64,000 nt of DNA from Porphyromonadaceae bacterium UBA7048 (lineage in GTDB: Bacteria; Bacteroidota; Bacteroidia; Bacteroidales; Muribaculaceae). The stretch lies in contig DLAL01000082.1 in NCBI GenBank assembly GCA_002493945.1, positions 1 to 64,000 on the forward strand, in the 5' to 3' direction. Both the position numbers and the translations under genes were made by a program. Position 1 is the stretch's first letter. Each line of letters begins with the position of its first letter. This document shows positions 43,792 to 54,173 of this stretch, one piece after another. The notes under the pieces are model-generated. The model saw only the letters and a program-made list of their open reading frames with translations. It was not told the DNA's origin and did not search any database.

Positions 43792-46700
43792 ATGAGAACA
43801 CTAAGTGGAAAAGGACTAAGGCTGTTGACGCTGCTGCTGTTATTGTTCCTTGCAGTCCCGGGCCATGCAGAGCTGATAAGAGTCACCGGTCGAGTGCAGG
43901 ATGCTGAGGGAGAACCTCTCATCGGCGCTTCCGTGACAGTGAAAGGCAAGCCCGGCAACGGCGTCGTTACCGATGTCAACGGTACATACAACATATCCCT
44001 CGAGCGTGGCGCCACGATCGTGGTGAGCTACATAGGCTTCGAATCGCAGGAAGCCAAGGCTAACAAGACTTATATTGACTTCGCGCTCAAGGAAGTCGCA
44101 AGCGGCCTCAATGAAGTGGTCGTGACCGGCTTCGCAAAGCAGAAAAAAATATCGGTGGTCGGTTCGCAGACCACCCTCAAGATGGAAGAGGTCAAGATGC
44201 CCGTGGCCAACATGACCACCGTTCTGGCGGGTCGTGTGGCAGGTGTGGTATCGGTCCAGCGTTCCGGTCTGCCCGGACAGGACGATGCCGACATCTGGGT
44301 GCGCGGTCTCTCGACTCTGACCAACCGTAACGAAGGCCCCCTCGTGCTCGTGGACGGCATCGAGCGCAGCTGGAGCCAGCTCGACCCCTCCGACATCGAG
44401 ACCATCACCGTTCTCAAGGACGCTGCCGCAACGGCCGTCTATGGTGTGCGCGGCGGTAACGGTGTCATCATCATCACCACCAAGCCCGGTGAGGTCGGCA
44501 CTCCTAAATTCTCTTTCGACATCTATCAGGGTATCACCCAGTTCACCAAGGTGCCCGAGCTGGTGGACGGCATCGAGTACATGACCGCCGCCAACGAGGC
44601 ATACCGCCATACCCTCGGCCGCGACTTCTACTCCGACCGCTACATCACCAATACGAAGATTGTGCACGGCTATCCCCTGACAGCCGACGAGCTGGCTTAC
44701 GCCCAGACCGTGGCCGGTGACCGTACCCTCAACCCCTACCTCTATCCGAACGTCGACTGGATGGGCGCCCTCTACCACAAGCACGGCTACAACGGACGCT
44801 ACAACGTCAATATCCGCGGCGGCGCTCCCAACGCACAGTACTACGTGTCGCTCTCGTACTACAACGAGAAAGGCATGACCAAGACCGACCCCGTGCAGGA
44901 CTACTCGACCGAAATCAAGTATGACCGCTACAACTTCCTGAGCAACATCAACCTCAAGGCCACCCGCACCACCAAGCTCGACATCGGTGTCAGCGGCTGG
45001 ATTACCTCCGGCAACTACCCCGAGCAGAAGCTTGACGATATCTTCGCGAAGGCTATGCAGACCAACCCCGTCATCTATCCCATCCAGTATCCCGGCGGCG
45101 AGAACCCCGGCGTGTCGCAGCACAACCGCGAGCTCGACTCTCCCTGGGTGACCCTCACACGCCGCGGCTACAAGAAGCAGACCCGCACCCAGATCAACAC
45201 CAACCTCAAGCTCTCGCAGGACCTCGGTTTCTGGGAGTGGAGCAAGGGCCTCGACTTCCGCGCACTCGTGTCGTTCGACGTACGCGCCAACCAGGACCTC
45301 AAGTACAAGGTCGACGACAGCACCTACGCTCCCTCGGGCACCAAGAACTCCCTCACGGGCGTATGGACCGACGACAGCTACCTCTATGACGAGGACGGCA
45401 ACATCAAGCTCAGCGAGCAGTACAAGGGCAACAAGACCATGTCCGTCGAAGCCGACAAGTGGGTGTACCGCACATTCTACTTCGAGACAGCCCTCTCCTA
45501 CAACCGCACCTTCGCCGAGAAGCACAACGTAGGCGGCCTCGTAGTGTTCAACCTCCGCAGCTACCTCGATGCCAACGAAGGCGACCTCTTCAAGACCCTT
45601 CCCTTCAAGCAGCAGTCGCTCGCGGTGCGCGTCACCTATGACTTCGACCGCCGCTACTTCGTCGAGTTCAACGGCGGCTACACCGGCTCCGAGAACTTCC
45701 TTCCCGGCCACCGCTTCGGCTTCTTCCCGGCTATCGCTGTCGGCTATGTGCCCTCCAACGAATCATGGTGGGAACCCCTCAGCCCCGTCATCCCCTACTT
45801 CAAGCTCCGCTACTCCAACGGTACTGTCGGCAACAGCTCTTCGGGCGACCGCTTCTCTTACTTCGCCAAGCTCGCAAACGACGGCGGCGACTACTCCAAC
45901 TACTGGACCCGCGACGGCGCCTCGGGCAGGTGGCATTACTCAGCCTACGGCTACGAGCCCCAGTGGTCGCGCGTCCACAAGCAGGACCTCGGTATAGAGA
46001 TGAACTTCTTCCGTCACTCCGACCTTTCGGTCATCATCGACCTCTTCAAGGAGCGCCGCGACCGCATCTTCGTAGAGCGTAAGAACTTGCCCCTCATCAA
46101 CGGTCTTGAGGCCAATCCCTTCGCCAACGTAGGTGTCGTCGAGAACAAGGGTATCGAGGCTTCGTTCGAGTACAGCAAGCGCTTCGGCAAGGACTGGCTC
46201 GTGTCGCTCCGCGGCAACATCGCCTACAATGAGGACAAGGTCATCGAGAACGCCCAGGCCGACCCCGCCTATCCCTGGCTTGACCGCAAGGGTCACAATG
46301 TCCTCGCCGAGTGGGGATGGGTGGCCGAAGGTCTCTATGCGAGCGAGGATGAGATCACGGAACGCAACGTCACCCAGTTCGGCGAGACATATCCCGGCGA
46401 GCTCGTCAAGCCCGGCGACATCAAGTACAAGGACCTCAACGGCGACGGCCACATCGACGACTACGACCAGATGTGCATCAGCCGCGGCGACCTTCCCCAG
46501 ATCTACTACGGCTTCGGCGGTGACTTCCGCTTCAAGAACATAGGTCTCGGCATCCTCTTTCAGGGCACTGCAAAGGCCGACCGCATCATCCGCGGCAACG
46601 GTATCATGCCCTTCCAGAGCTCGAGCGGCGGCGGCACGCTGTACGCCAATATCTCCGACCGCTGGAGCGAGGACGACCCCACGAACGGCGACGTCTTCTA

Positions 46701-46992
46701 TCCGCGCCTCGCATGGGGACAGCGCGACCCCTCGAACGAGAACAACTACAAGACCAGCACATGGTGGAAGAAGGACATGAGTTTCCTTCGTCTCAAGCAG
46801 TTCACCGTCTCCTTCTACTTCCCCCAGGCATGGCAGAAGTCGGTCTTCAAAGGCGGCCGATTCTACCTCATGGGCGAGAACGTCTTCACATGGAGCAAAT
46901 TCAAACTGTGGGACCCCGAGCTCAATACCTCCAACGGTATCTCGTACCCCAACGTCCGCACATTCTCCATCGGTGTTAACTTCAATATTTAA
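43792..46992 (+). CDS. SusC/RagA-family TonB-dependent transporter
   Basis: This 1066-residue outer-membrane protein has a signal peptide (about 1-26), a carboxypeptidase-regulatory-like N-terminal domain (about 27-105; GRVQDAEGEPLIGASVTVKG), a TonB plug (about 115-225, with IWVRGLSTLTNRNEGPLVLVDGIE and YGVRGGNGVIIITTKPG) and a large beta-barrel ending in a C-terminal aromatic-type strand (SIGVNFNI). With SusD it imports oligosaccharides, here presumably mannan-derived. It lies after a strong terminator with a 160-bp leader region lacking both the TAnnTTTG box and the TGTCAYTA motif, so its promoter is unclear. susD follows after 6 bp. Confidence 0.95.
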   Translation: MRTLSGKGLRLLTLLLLLFLAVPGHAELIRVTGRVQDAEGEPLIGASVTVKGKPGNGVVTDVNGTYNISLERGATIVVSYIGFESQEAKANKTYIDFALKEVASGLNEVVVTGFAKQKKISVVGSQTTLKMEEVKMPVANMTTVLAGRVAGVVSVQRSGLPGQDDADIWVRGLSTLTNRNEGPLVLVDGIERSWSQLDPSDIETITVLKDAAATAVYGVRGGNGVIIITTKPGEVGTPKFSFDIYQGITQFTKVPELVDGIEYMTAANEAYRHTLGRDFYSDRYITNTKIVHGYPLTADELAYAQTVAGDRTLNPYLYPNVDWMGALYHKHGYNGRYNVNIRGGAPNAQYYVSLSYYNEKGMTKTDPVQDYSTEIKYDRYNFLSNINLKATRTTKLDIGVSGWITSGNYPEQKLDDIFAKAMQTNPVIYPIQYPGGENPGVSQHNRELDSPWVTLTRRGYKKQTRTQINTNLKLSQDLGFWEWSKGLDFRALVSFDVRANQDLKYKVDDSTYAPSGTKNSLTGVWTDDSYLYDEDGNIKLSEQYKGNKTMSVEADKWVYRTFYFETALSYNRTFAEKHNVGGLVVFNLRSYLDANEGDLFKTLPFKQQSLAVRVTYDFDRRYFVEFNGGYTGSENFLPGHRFGFFPAIAVGYVPSNESWWEPLSPVIPYFKLRYSNGTVGNSSSGDRFSYFAKLANDGGDYSNYWTRDGASGRWHYSAYGYEPQWSRVHKQDLGIEMNFFRHSDLSVIIDLFKERRDRIFVERKNLPLINGLEANPFANVGVVENKGIEASFEYSKRFGKDWLVSLRGNIAYNEDKVIENAQADPAYPWLDRKGHNVLAEWGWVAEGLYASEDEITERNVTQFGETYPGELVKPGDIKYKDLNGDGHIDDYDQMCISRGDLPQIYYGFGGDFRFKNIGLGILFQGTAKADRIIRGNGIMPFQSSSGGGTLYANISDRWSEDDPTNGDVFYPRLAWGQRDPSNENNYKTSTWWKKDMSFLRLKQFTVSFYFPQAWQKSVFKGGRFYLMGENVFTWSKFKLWDPELNTSNGISYPNVRTFSIGVNFNI

Positions 46993-46998
46993 AGAATC

Positions 46999-49032
46999 AT
47001 GAAAAAAAGCATAATAGGCATCGCCATCGCCGCCATGGCGCTCGCTTCGGCCACTTCTTGCGACAGCTACTTCGACGATGTGCCAAACAATGCCACTTCG
47101 ATTGATGACATCTTCGCGAATCGTGGCATGACTCTCGGCTGGCTCACCAACGTTTACTCAGCCATACCCGACAATACCAACCGCTATGCCGAGCGCACCA
47201 GTCTCTACCTCAATGCGGCAAGCATCGAAGGTTATCTCCCCTGGGACTGGGTGGAGCCTAACGACATCATCAAGGGCTCGATGACCGCGTCGACGGGCTT
47301 CGTGCAGCGCCTGTGGCAGAACCTCTACCGCGGCATACAGAACGTCAACATCTATCTGGCCAACGTCGACAAGTGCGATCCCATGTCGCAGGACGAGAAG
47401 GACATCACCAAGGCCGAGGCCCGCGCCCTCCGCGCCCTCTTCTATCTCAACCTGGTGAAGTACTACGGTCCCGTGCCTCTGTACGGCGACCGCGTGGCCA
47501 ACAACGACGACGATATCTCGCTCTCGCAGCTTCCCCGAAACACCGTCGACGAGTGCTTCGACTACATCATCGGCGAGTTCGAGGCAATTCTGGCAGACGG
47601 CCACCTCATGTCGACCTTCGACGGACAGGGCGCCTACGAGTCGCAGCACAAGGGTAACCTCACCAAAGAAGCCGTGCAGGGTCTTCTGGCCGACGCCTAC
47701 CTCTTCCGCGCCTCCTATCTCTTCAACGGCGACCCCTACTACAAGGACCTCGCCAACCTGGACGGAACGAAGCTCTTCCCCCAGGAGCGTGACGACAGTA
47801 AGTGGACCGACGCCAAGAACGCCGCATGGAACGTCATCAGCTCGGGCAAGTATTCGCTCGTACTCCGCGACATCTACGACAAGAAGGTATCGTCGCTTGC
47901 CGACGCCTGCCCCTACAAGTCGGTATTCTTCGCCTCGATGGCCACGTCGAGCAATGAGGAGATGATATTCGGCCGCACCAACTCGTCCAACGACTGCTAC
48001 GTCCTCGTTCCGCGCTTCGGCAATCTTCCCAGCAGCTATCCCAAAGGCTCGGGCGGTCTCTCGATGCCCCTTGAGTTCATGGACCTCTACTTCACCAACA
48101 AGGGCCTGCGCATCGAGGACGACCCCGACTACTTCAAGTACGACACCGACAATCCTCCCACGGCTGCACGCGGCCCCAAGGCCATCATCGACACCAAGCC
48201 GTACAACGACCCTCTGTCGGGCTACAATTACTTCTCTATGGTCTCGTCAGGCGGTCAGGTCACATACACCGGCCCGACATCCATCATGAAGCAGTTCTAC
48301 AACCGCGAGGCACGTTTCTACCTCGGCGTGACCTTCCAGAACCGTCCCTGGGAATTCCAGGGCAACGCTGCCGTGCAGATGCAGTTCGGCGGCAACTCCG
48401 GTCCCGACGGCTCTACCCACGACTTCCCCGTATTCGGCGTCATCGCACGCAAGAACTACTATGAGAAGCAGAGCAACTGGGACATGGGCATGGTGCTCCG
48501 TCTCGGCGAGATTTACCTTGACTATGCCGAGGCCTGTGCAGAGCTCGGCGAGGTTCAGGAAGCCCTCACATACGTCAACAAGATCCGTACGCGCGCCGGC
48601 ATCGGCGAATACGGCCTCAACTCCGGCGACACCGGCAACGATTCGCGCAGCCTGACCAAAGTCATCCTTCCCTCCTACGACAAGGAGACCGTCCTGAAAG
48701 CCATCTACCGCGAGCGTACCATCGAGCTGGCCTACGAGAACAAGCACTACTTCGACGTACGCCGCTGGGCCGTGGCCTCGGGCAAGTGGCGCGACGGTGC
48801 CGACATGACCGACGGCTGGGTATATCCCGCATACCACACCGGCGGTGAAGGCGGCATGCTCACAGGCTTCAACGTCCAGGACGTAGGCCGAACCGACGAG
48901 AACAAGAACGTCAATTTCTACAAGCGTGTGGGTCAGCAGCAGCGCATCTACTCCAAGCGTATGAGCCTCTTCCCCATACCTCAGGAAGAAATCAACCGCG
49001 ACAAACTCGCCGTGCAGAACACCGGCTGGTAA
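46999..49032 (+). CDS. SusD/RagB-family glycan-binding lipoprotein
   Basis: This 677-residue surface lipoprotein has a type II signal peptide with lipobox cysteine at about residue 21 (ASATSC). The SusD fold follows, with TPR-like helices and family segments such as AEARALRALFYLNLVKYYGPVPL, EIYLDYAEACAELG and RTIELAYENKHYFDVRRWAV. It caps the adjacent SusC barrel and captures glycan chains. It is 6 bp downstream of susC. A strong hairpin follows it, which may limit transcription into GH76. Confidence 0.95.
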   Translation: MKKSIIGIAIAAMALASATSCDSYFDDVPNNATSIDDIFANRGMTLGWLTNVYSAIPDNTNRYAERTSLYLNAASIEGYLPWDWVEPNDIIKGSMTASTGFVQRLWQNLYRGIQNVNIYLANVDKCDPMSQDEKDITKAEARALRALFYLNLVKYYGPVPLYGDRVANNDDDISLSQLPRNTVDECFDYIIGEFEAILADGHLMSTFDGQGAYESQHKGNLTKEAVQGLLADAYLFRASYLFNGDPYYKDLANLDGTKLFPQERDDSKWTDAKNAAWNVISSGKYSLVLRDIYDKKVSSLADACPYKSVFFASMATSSNEEMIFGRTNSSNDCYVLVPRFGNLPSSYPKGSGGLSMPLEFMDLYFTNKGLRIEDDPDYFKYDTDNPPTAARGPKAIIDTKPYNDPLSGYNYFSMVSSGGQVTYTGPTSIMKQFYNREARFYLGVTFQNRPWEFQGNAAVQMQFGGNSGPDGSTHDFPVFGVIARKNYYEKQSNWDMGMVLRLGEIYLDYAEACAELGEVQEALTYVNKIRTRAGIGEYGLNSGDTGNDSRSLTKVILPSYDKETVLKAIYRERTIELAYENKHYFDVRRWAVASGKWRDGADMTDGWVYPAYHTGGEGGMLTGFNVQDVGRTDENKNVNFYKRVGQQQRIYSKRMSLFPIPQEEINRDKLAVQNTGW

Positions 49033-49045
49033 TCCCGTATAAATC

Positions 49046-49086
49046 CGGGGATGCGCACCCTCCGGGAGCTGCGCATCCCCGATTTT
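49046..49086 (+). terminator. Hairpin/terminator after susD
   Basis: CGGGGATGCGCA (49046-49057) pairs with TGCGCATCCCCG (49070-49081), a perfect 12-bp stem with a 12-nt loop, followed by ATTTTATC. Since no promoter is visible before GH76, partial read-through is likely, giving more susCD than GH76. Confidence 0.7.
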
Positions 49087-49121
49087 ATCTTCTCCGGACA
49101 TTCATCAAAAAAACGATAGAA

Positions 49122-51299
49122 GTGAAAAGACATCTACCACTCCTTGCAATAACCGCCTCGCTCCTCTCGCTGGCCGCACACGCGGCGCCGCTCGCCACGG
49201 ACGTCCCCTATGCTCTGAGCATCGGCGGAAAAGCCGTATTCGTTCCCAACGCCGCCACGAACTCCAATGCACGTGTGGCCATGTGGACCGACACCGAGTG
49301 CGCCGCACAGCGCTGGATTCTCGGACAGACCGAGTCCGATCCCTCGCGGTACACTCTCCGCAATGCCTACTCGGGCTACTATCTGAGCTACAACGGTACG
49401 CGCGTAGGCGCGCCCGTCAATCAGCTTTCGTTCAGCAACTTCAGCTCGTGCTGGAACCTTGTCGCCGACGACAGCGCCCCCGACACGTACATCCTCGTCT
49501 CGGCACAGAATCCCGACGTGTGCCTCACGGCTGCCTCGACCGACGACGGCGCCTACCTCTCGCTTCAGGACCGCGCCGATGCTGATGCGTCGCTCGTGCG
49601 GTTCACTCTCCGTCAGGACGATACGCCCCTGGCGTTCGGCGAGGCTGTCCGCGACGACATGATGGACGGCTTCCTCGGACAGTACTATCATCCGGCACAG
49701 ACCGGCCACGTCCTCGGCGGAGGAGGGTGGTGGGGCGACGCCGAGATGTTCGAAGTCATTCTCGACGCCTTCGCCACCACGGGCGACCCGCGATACAAGG
49801 AAGTGTTCGACGAACTCTACACCGACTTCATCCGCCGCAATGGCACTGACTGGAGCGGAAACGAATTCAACGACGACATCACGTGGATGGTTCTTGCCTG
49901 CGCACGCGCCTACCGCTACTTCGGCACCGAGGACTACCTAACCAAGGCCGTCGAAAACTATACCCGTATGTACAACCGCGCCCGTCAGCGCTTCGGCACC
50001 CTCATCTGGAAGCAGTCGCAGGAGAACAAGATAGCCACCAACTCGTGCATCAACTGTCCGGCCACAGTCGCCGCATGCTATCTGGGCGAGCTCACCGGCG
50101 ACAAGACATGGTACGACAAGGCCCTGAGTATCTACGCCGGACAGCGCAAGCTGCTCTTCAACGAAGAGACCGGCGAGGTATGGGACTGCGGCGCATGGAC
50201 CGAGGACGGCGGACGCGCCGACGGCGCCAGCCACTGGGTGTCGACCTACAACCAGGGCACGATGCTCGGGGCTGCCACGGCACTCTACGTCTACACGGGC
50301 GAGCAGCAGTATGCCGACGATGCGCGCAAGGTCTACGAGCGTGCGCGCGACCATCTCACCAACCGCGACAAAATCATCAGCGTCTGCCAGACCGTCAACG
50401 GCGACCTCTGCGGATTCAAGGGCATACTCATGCGCTACGTCCGTACATATGCAGAGACTTTCCACACCGAGGAGCCTCTGCAGTGGCTTGAGAAGAACGC
50501 ATGGCACGCATGGCAGAACCGCAACTCCGCCGGCGTCATATGGTCGGCATGGCTCACCAAGACCGCCGAGGACCTGCGCCGCACCGAGGGCGACGATGTC
50601 AAGGACGTCACCAACGACGCCTTCGGAGCATCGACGGCCGTGTCGGCCGCATTCAACGCCCATGTCAACCGCAAGTTCGCCAAGCCCGCATCAGAGGGCC
50701 TGCAGCCCGAGCACTTCGACGACCTCAGCTTCATGCTCCTTGAGCGTGGAGACGACGGCCGCACCGTGACGTCTCCCTCGACGCGCACGAAGGCCTACAT
50801 CGTGTTCCGCAACGTGGATTTCGGCGCCGGCGGCCTTGACCGCGTCATGCTCCGTCTCAATGCCACGGCATCGCGCTCCTTCGCACAGGTCTACATCGAC
50901 GGACTCGCCGACGCCAATCTTGCAGGCCGCACCGCAGGCTTCCTCAAGAAGGAATGGGCCGACGTTCCCGTCGACCTCGAGACTCCTCTCACGGGCGTAC
51001 ATGACGTCTATGTGATGTTCTCGGGCACGGGCGTGCAGCTTGCTGAAGTCAGCTTCGGCACACAGGCCGGCGTGGACGCTGTCGCCGCATCGGCAGTCTC
51101 TGTCAAGGTCGACGGCAGCATGGTTGTCGTCGATACCTGTGAACCGGCCGTTCTGACGGTGCACAGCATATTCGGCCTGCTTGAACGCACCCTCGAGGTC
51201 GGGGTGGGCCGCACTCTTGTCGAACTCTCCAAAGGTCCGAAAATCATTCGCGTAGTCACGCCATCGGCTGCCGAAACCATCAAAACAGTCATCCTTTAA
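49122..51299 (+). CDS. GH76 endo-alpha-1,6-mannanase with N-terminal ricin-like domain
   Basis: This 725-residue secreted enzyme has a GTG start at 49122 (reads MKRHLPLLAITASLLSLAAHA, a clear signal peptide; no nearby ATG). Residues about 25-160 look like a beta-trefoil/RICIN carbohydrate-binding domain (AAQRWILGQT...LSYNGTRV). The GH76 (alpha/alpha)6 catalytic domain spans about 175-490, with the paired catalytic aspartates Asp251-Asp252 in NEFNDDITWMVLACARAY. A beta-sandwich and a short beta-rich C-terminal region follow. GH76 cleaves the alpha-1,6-mannan backbone, the key initiating step in yeast-mannan use. The C10 protease gene starts 16 bp later. Confidence 0.9.
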   Translation: MKRHLPLLAITASLLSLAAHAAPLATDVPYALSIGGKAVFVPNAATNSNARVAMWTDTECAAQRWILGQTESDPSRYTLRNAYSGYYLSYNGTRVGAPVNQLSFSNFSSCWNLVADDSAPDTYILVSAQNPDVCLTAASTDDGAYLSLQDRADADASLVRFTLRQDDTPLAFGEAVRDDMMDGFLGQYYHPAQTGHVLGGGGWWGDAEMFEVILDAFATTGDPRYKEVFDELYTDFIRRNGTDWSGNEFNDDITWMVLACARAYRYFGTEDYLTKAVENYTRMYNRARQRFGTLIWKQSQENKIATNSCINCPATVAACYLGELTGDKTWYDKALSIYAGQRKLLFNEETGEVWDCGAWTEDGGRADGASHWVSTYNQGTMLGAATALYVYTGEQQYADDARKVYERARDHLTNRDKIISVCQTVNGDLCGFKGILMRYVRTYAETFHTEEPLQWLEKNAWHAWQNRNSAGVIWSAWLTKTAEDLRRTEGDDVKDVTNDAFGASTAVSAAFNAHVNRKFAKPASEGLQPEHFDDLSFMLLERGDDGRTVTSPSTRTKAYIVFRNVDFGAGGLDRVMLRLNATASRSFAQVYIDGLADANLAGRTAGFLKKEWADVPVDLETPLTGVHDVYVMFSGTGVQLAEVSFGTQAGVDAVAASAVSVKVDGSMVVVDTCEPAVLTVHSIFGLLERTLEVGVGRTLVELSKGPKIIRVVTPSAAETIKTVIL

Positions 51300-51315
51300 G
51301 CATAAAACATACTCC

Positions 51316-54150
51316 ATGAAAACCAAACATCTGTCCGCAATCACTCTGGCTTTGGCCACGGCGCTCTCAGCCGCGGCCGCACCGGTGGATCAGGACGCCG
51401 CTCTGAAGAATGTCTTTGACTTCCTGAGCACATCTTCATCGCCGTCGCTGCGCAAGGCTGCCGCACAGCGGCCTGACATCCGCTGTGTCAGCGCCACCGG
51501 CGGCCACTATGTATTCAACGTCGGACACGACGGCGGCTATGTCATAGCCTCGGCCAGCGACCGCACGCAGGCCGTCCTCGGATATTCCGACGAAGGCGTC
51601 TTCGATCCGGCCAACATGCCCGACGCACTCCGCGCATGGCTCACGCAGCTCGACGACGCCGTGGCTACTCTCGACGCCGGACGCACTCAGGCGAAGGCGC
51701 TGAACGGCAGTTCCGTAGCCGCCGCCCCTGCCAAGGCAGCCATAGCTCCGATGGTCACAGCAAGGTGGAATCAGGGCGACCCCTTCAACATCATGACGCC
51801 GCCCTACGTCAATCAGGACAACGGCCAGCGCTACGAGCACAGCGTCACGGGATGTGTCGCCACCGCTACCACCCAGATCATGTACTACTGGAAGTGGCCG
51901 CAGGCTGCCTGCACGGCCATACCCTCTTACACCTACAACTGGCTGGGCAACAACGTGACCATGCCTCAGTTGCCCCCCGTGGTATTCAACTGGGACGCCA
52001 TGACCGACACCTACTCGGGCTCGTCGTCGCAGGAGTCGAAGGAGGCGGTCGCACAGCTGATGCTCTATGCCGGATGCGGCATGGAGAGCGGCTACGCACA
52101 GGCCACCGGCGCGACATCGGTCAACGCCCTGCGCGCGCTCCAGAACTACTTCGGCTACAGCCGCAAGGCATACAACGCCTATCACCTCAACTACACGTTC
52201 AGCCAGTGGGAGGACCTCTTCTACAATGAGCTCGCCGCCGGACGTCCTCTGCTGATGGGTGCCGACAACTATGAGCGCACGGGCGGTCACGAGTTCATCT
52301 GCGACGGCTACGACGGCAAGGGCCTCTACCACATCAACTGGGGCTGGGGCGGCTACTGCGACGGCTATTTCGTGCTCACCGTCATGGCGCCCGATTCACA
52401 GGGTATCGGCGGCTCGACCGACGCCAACGGCTACTCGATGGGTCAGAACGTGATCGTCAATCTCCGTCCTGCCTACGACGAGGCCGACGAGGAGGTGGTT
52501 CGCGCGTCGATTTCGGGCATCCGTGCCGGACAGAGCTCTCTCAAGCGCGACGCCGACGGCAATGTCTCGCTGAACTTCACCTACGACCTGCGCACACTGC
52601 TGCTTGACTCCTACGAGCTTGACTTCGGTTTCCGTCTGTCCGACGCCTCGGGTGCCGCTGTCGGCGACGTCCTCGGTGCCGCTTACGCCACCTTCCGTCC
52701 TTCCGACCGCTACGGCATGTCGGCTTCGCTCACCTTCGGCGCCGGACTCGCCCCGGGCGAGTATGTGCTGCGCGGTGTCAGCCGCAGGAGCGGCACGACA
52801 GAATGGCTCGACGACCACAACTCCGACCGCAGCTATATCAGCCTGACGGTCGACGCCGAGCGTGTCCTCGTGGCTGTGATGCCCGGTGGCGGACGTTCGC
52901 TGAAGGTCAATGCTATGAAACTCGAAGGCCGCACTGTCAAGGACCAGTGGCAGCGGGTGGTCTACACCATCACCAATTCGGGCGACGACTTCTACGGCGA
53001 GACCTATATGTTCGTCGACGGCAAGCGCCGGTCAGGCAACACCATCAGTATTCCGGCAGGAGAGACGGTCGACGTGTACTACAAGTTCCAGCCCGACGCC
53101 GCGCTGGGCACCCACCGCTTCGTCCTCTCGACGACCACTTCGCCCGAATCCGGCGCCATCAGCACTCTCGACCGCATGTACAATATCGACTGCCAGTGGA
53201 ACGCCGACGGCACAGTCAAGGCGCTTCCCGTAAGTACCGCGACGCAGTACGAGGTGCCTGCCGAGGCATCGGCCGTCTATCTCTACGGCGCGACTCCGCG
53301 CACTGTGGTGGTGAAGGATGCCAATCCGAATCTTGTGATGTATCTCGACGCCGACGCCGAAGTCAGCAGCCGCGTGCTCCGCATCTACCGCAACACCATA
53401 TCGAACATCGTGTACGGCGACACGGCTGAAGTCGCTGTCATCAGGGACGGCCATGCGCTGTCGGTGCCCAAGCCCTTCGTGGCCCGCGAGGCATCGTACA
53501 CGCGCGCCGACGTCGCCCCGTGGTCGACGGTATTCCTGCCCTTCGAGGTGCAGCGCGTCACCGTCGACGATGACACGGACGCCGACTGGTTCACCTCGGC
53601 CGAGGACACAGGCAAATCGCTCTTCATAAAGACCTACTCCGGCTGCCGCCGCGGCCGCATCATCTTTGTGCATGCAGCGAAGGTGCCTGCCCGCACACCC
53701 TTATTCGTGGGTGCGAGAGGCAATCTCGGCGGCTCGGCCTTCGACCATACGGGCCACAGCCTGACATTCTCCGGCACTGACGTGACGGTGTCGACTGAAG
53801 GACGCACCACCGACAATACCTCGGTCAGCGGCACCGACTTCCTCGGATGCTTCGGCGGCACGACCAAGGCCGGAGTCTTCGGGCTCAACGACACGTGCGA
53901 CAAGTTCGTGAAGACCTCGGCTGTCGAGCCCTTCCGCGCCTACTTCACCGACAACGGCTATGACGAGTACACCATCCGCTTCGACGAAGGCGAGGAGGAA
54001 GCAGGCGTAGCTGTCGTCGAAGCCGTCGCCGGAGACCCCGACGCACCCGTCTACAACATGCAGGGCATCCGCGTGGGCACCGCAGCCGACCTCGGCCGTC
54101 TGCCTGCCGGTCTCTACATCTGCGGCGGACGCAAGATACTCAAACGCTGA
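51316..54150 (+). CDS. C10-family (streptopain-like) cysteine protease
   Basis: This 944-residue secreted protease has a signal peptide (about 1-22), an N-terminal Spi-like propeptide (about 24-115) and a C10 peptidase domain with catalytic Cys180 (SVTGCVATATTQIMYYW) and His325 (GGHEFICDGYDGKGLYHINWGWGG). Several beta-sandwich domains follow, with a C-terminal tail (YNMQGIRV...LPAGLYICGGRKILKR) like those of other secreted proteins in the window. It is 16 bp downstream of GH76, so it is expressed with the mannanase. This points to glycoprotein or mannoprotein as the natural substrate. Confidence 0.9.
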   Translation: MKTKHLSAITLALATALSAAAAPVDQDAALKNVFDFLSTSSSPSLRKAAAQRPDIRCVSATGGHYVFNVGHDGGYVIASASDRTQAVLGYSDEGVFDPANMPDALRAWLTQLDDAVATLDAGRTQAKALNGSSVAAAPAKAAIAPMVTARWNQGDPFNIMTPPYVNQDNGQRYEHSVTGCVATATTQIMYYWKWPQAACTAIPSYTYNWLGNNVTMPQLPPVVFNWDAMTDTYSGSSSQESKEAVAQLMLYAGCGMESGYAQATGATSVNALRALQNYFGYSRKAYNAYHLNYTFSQWEDLFYNELAAGRPLLMGADNYERTGGHEFICDGYDGKGLYHINWGWGGYCDGYFVLTVMAPDSQGIGGSTDANGYSMGQNVIVNLRPAYDEADEEVVRASISGIRAGQSSLKRDADGNVSLNFTYDLRTLLLDSYELDFGFRLSDASGAAVGDVLGAAYATFRPSDRYGMSASLTFGAGLAPGEYVLRGVSRRSGTTEWLDDHNSDRSYISLTVDAERVLVAVMPGGGRSLKVNAMKLEGRTVKDQWQRVVYTITNSGDDFYGETYMFVDGKRRSGNTISIPAGETVDVYYKFQPDAALGTHRFVLSTTTSPESGAISTLDRMYNIDCQWNADGTVKALPVSTATQYEVPAEASAVYLYGATPRTVVVKDANPNLVMYLDADAEVSSRVLRIYRNTISNIVYGDTAEVAVIRDGHALSVPKPFVAREASYTRADVAPWSTVFLPFEVQRVTVDDDTDADWFTSAEDTGKSLFIKTYSGCRRGRIIFVHAAKVPARTPLFVGARGNLGGSAFDHTGHSLTFSGTDVTVSTEGRTTDNTSVSGTDFLGCFGGTTKAGVFGLNDTCDKFVKTSAVEPFRAYFTDNGYDEYTIRFDEGEEEAGVAVVEAVAGDPDAPVYNMQGIRVGTAADLGRLPAGLYICGGRKILKR

Positions 54151-54173
54151 TACATTTCAGTTGCGCGACACTT

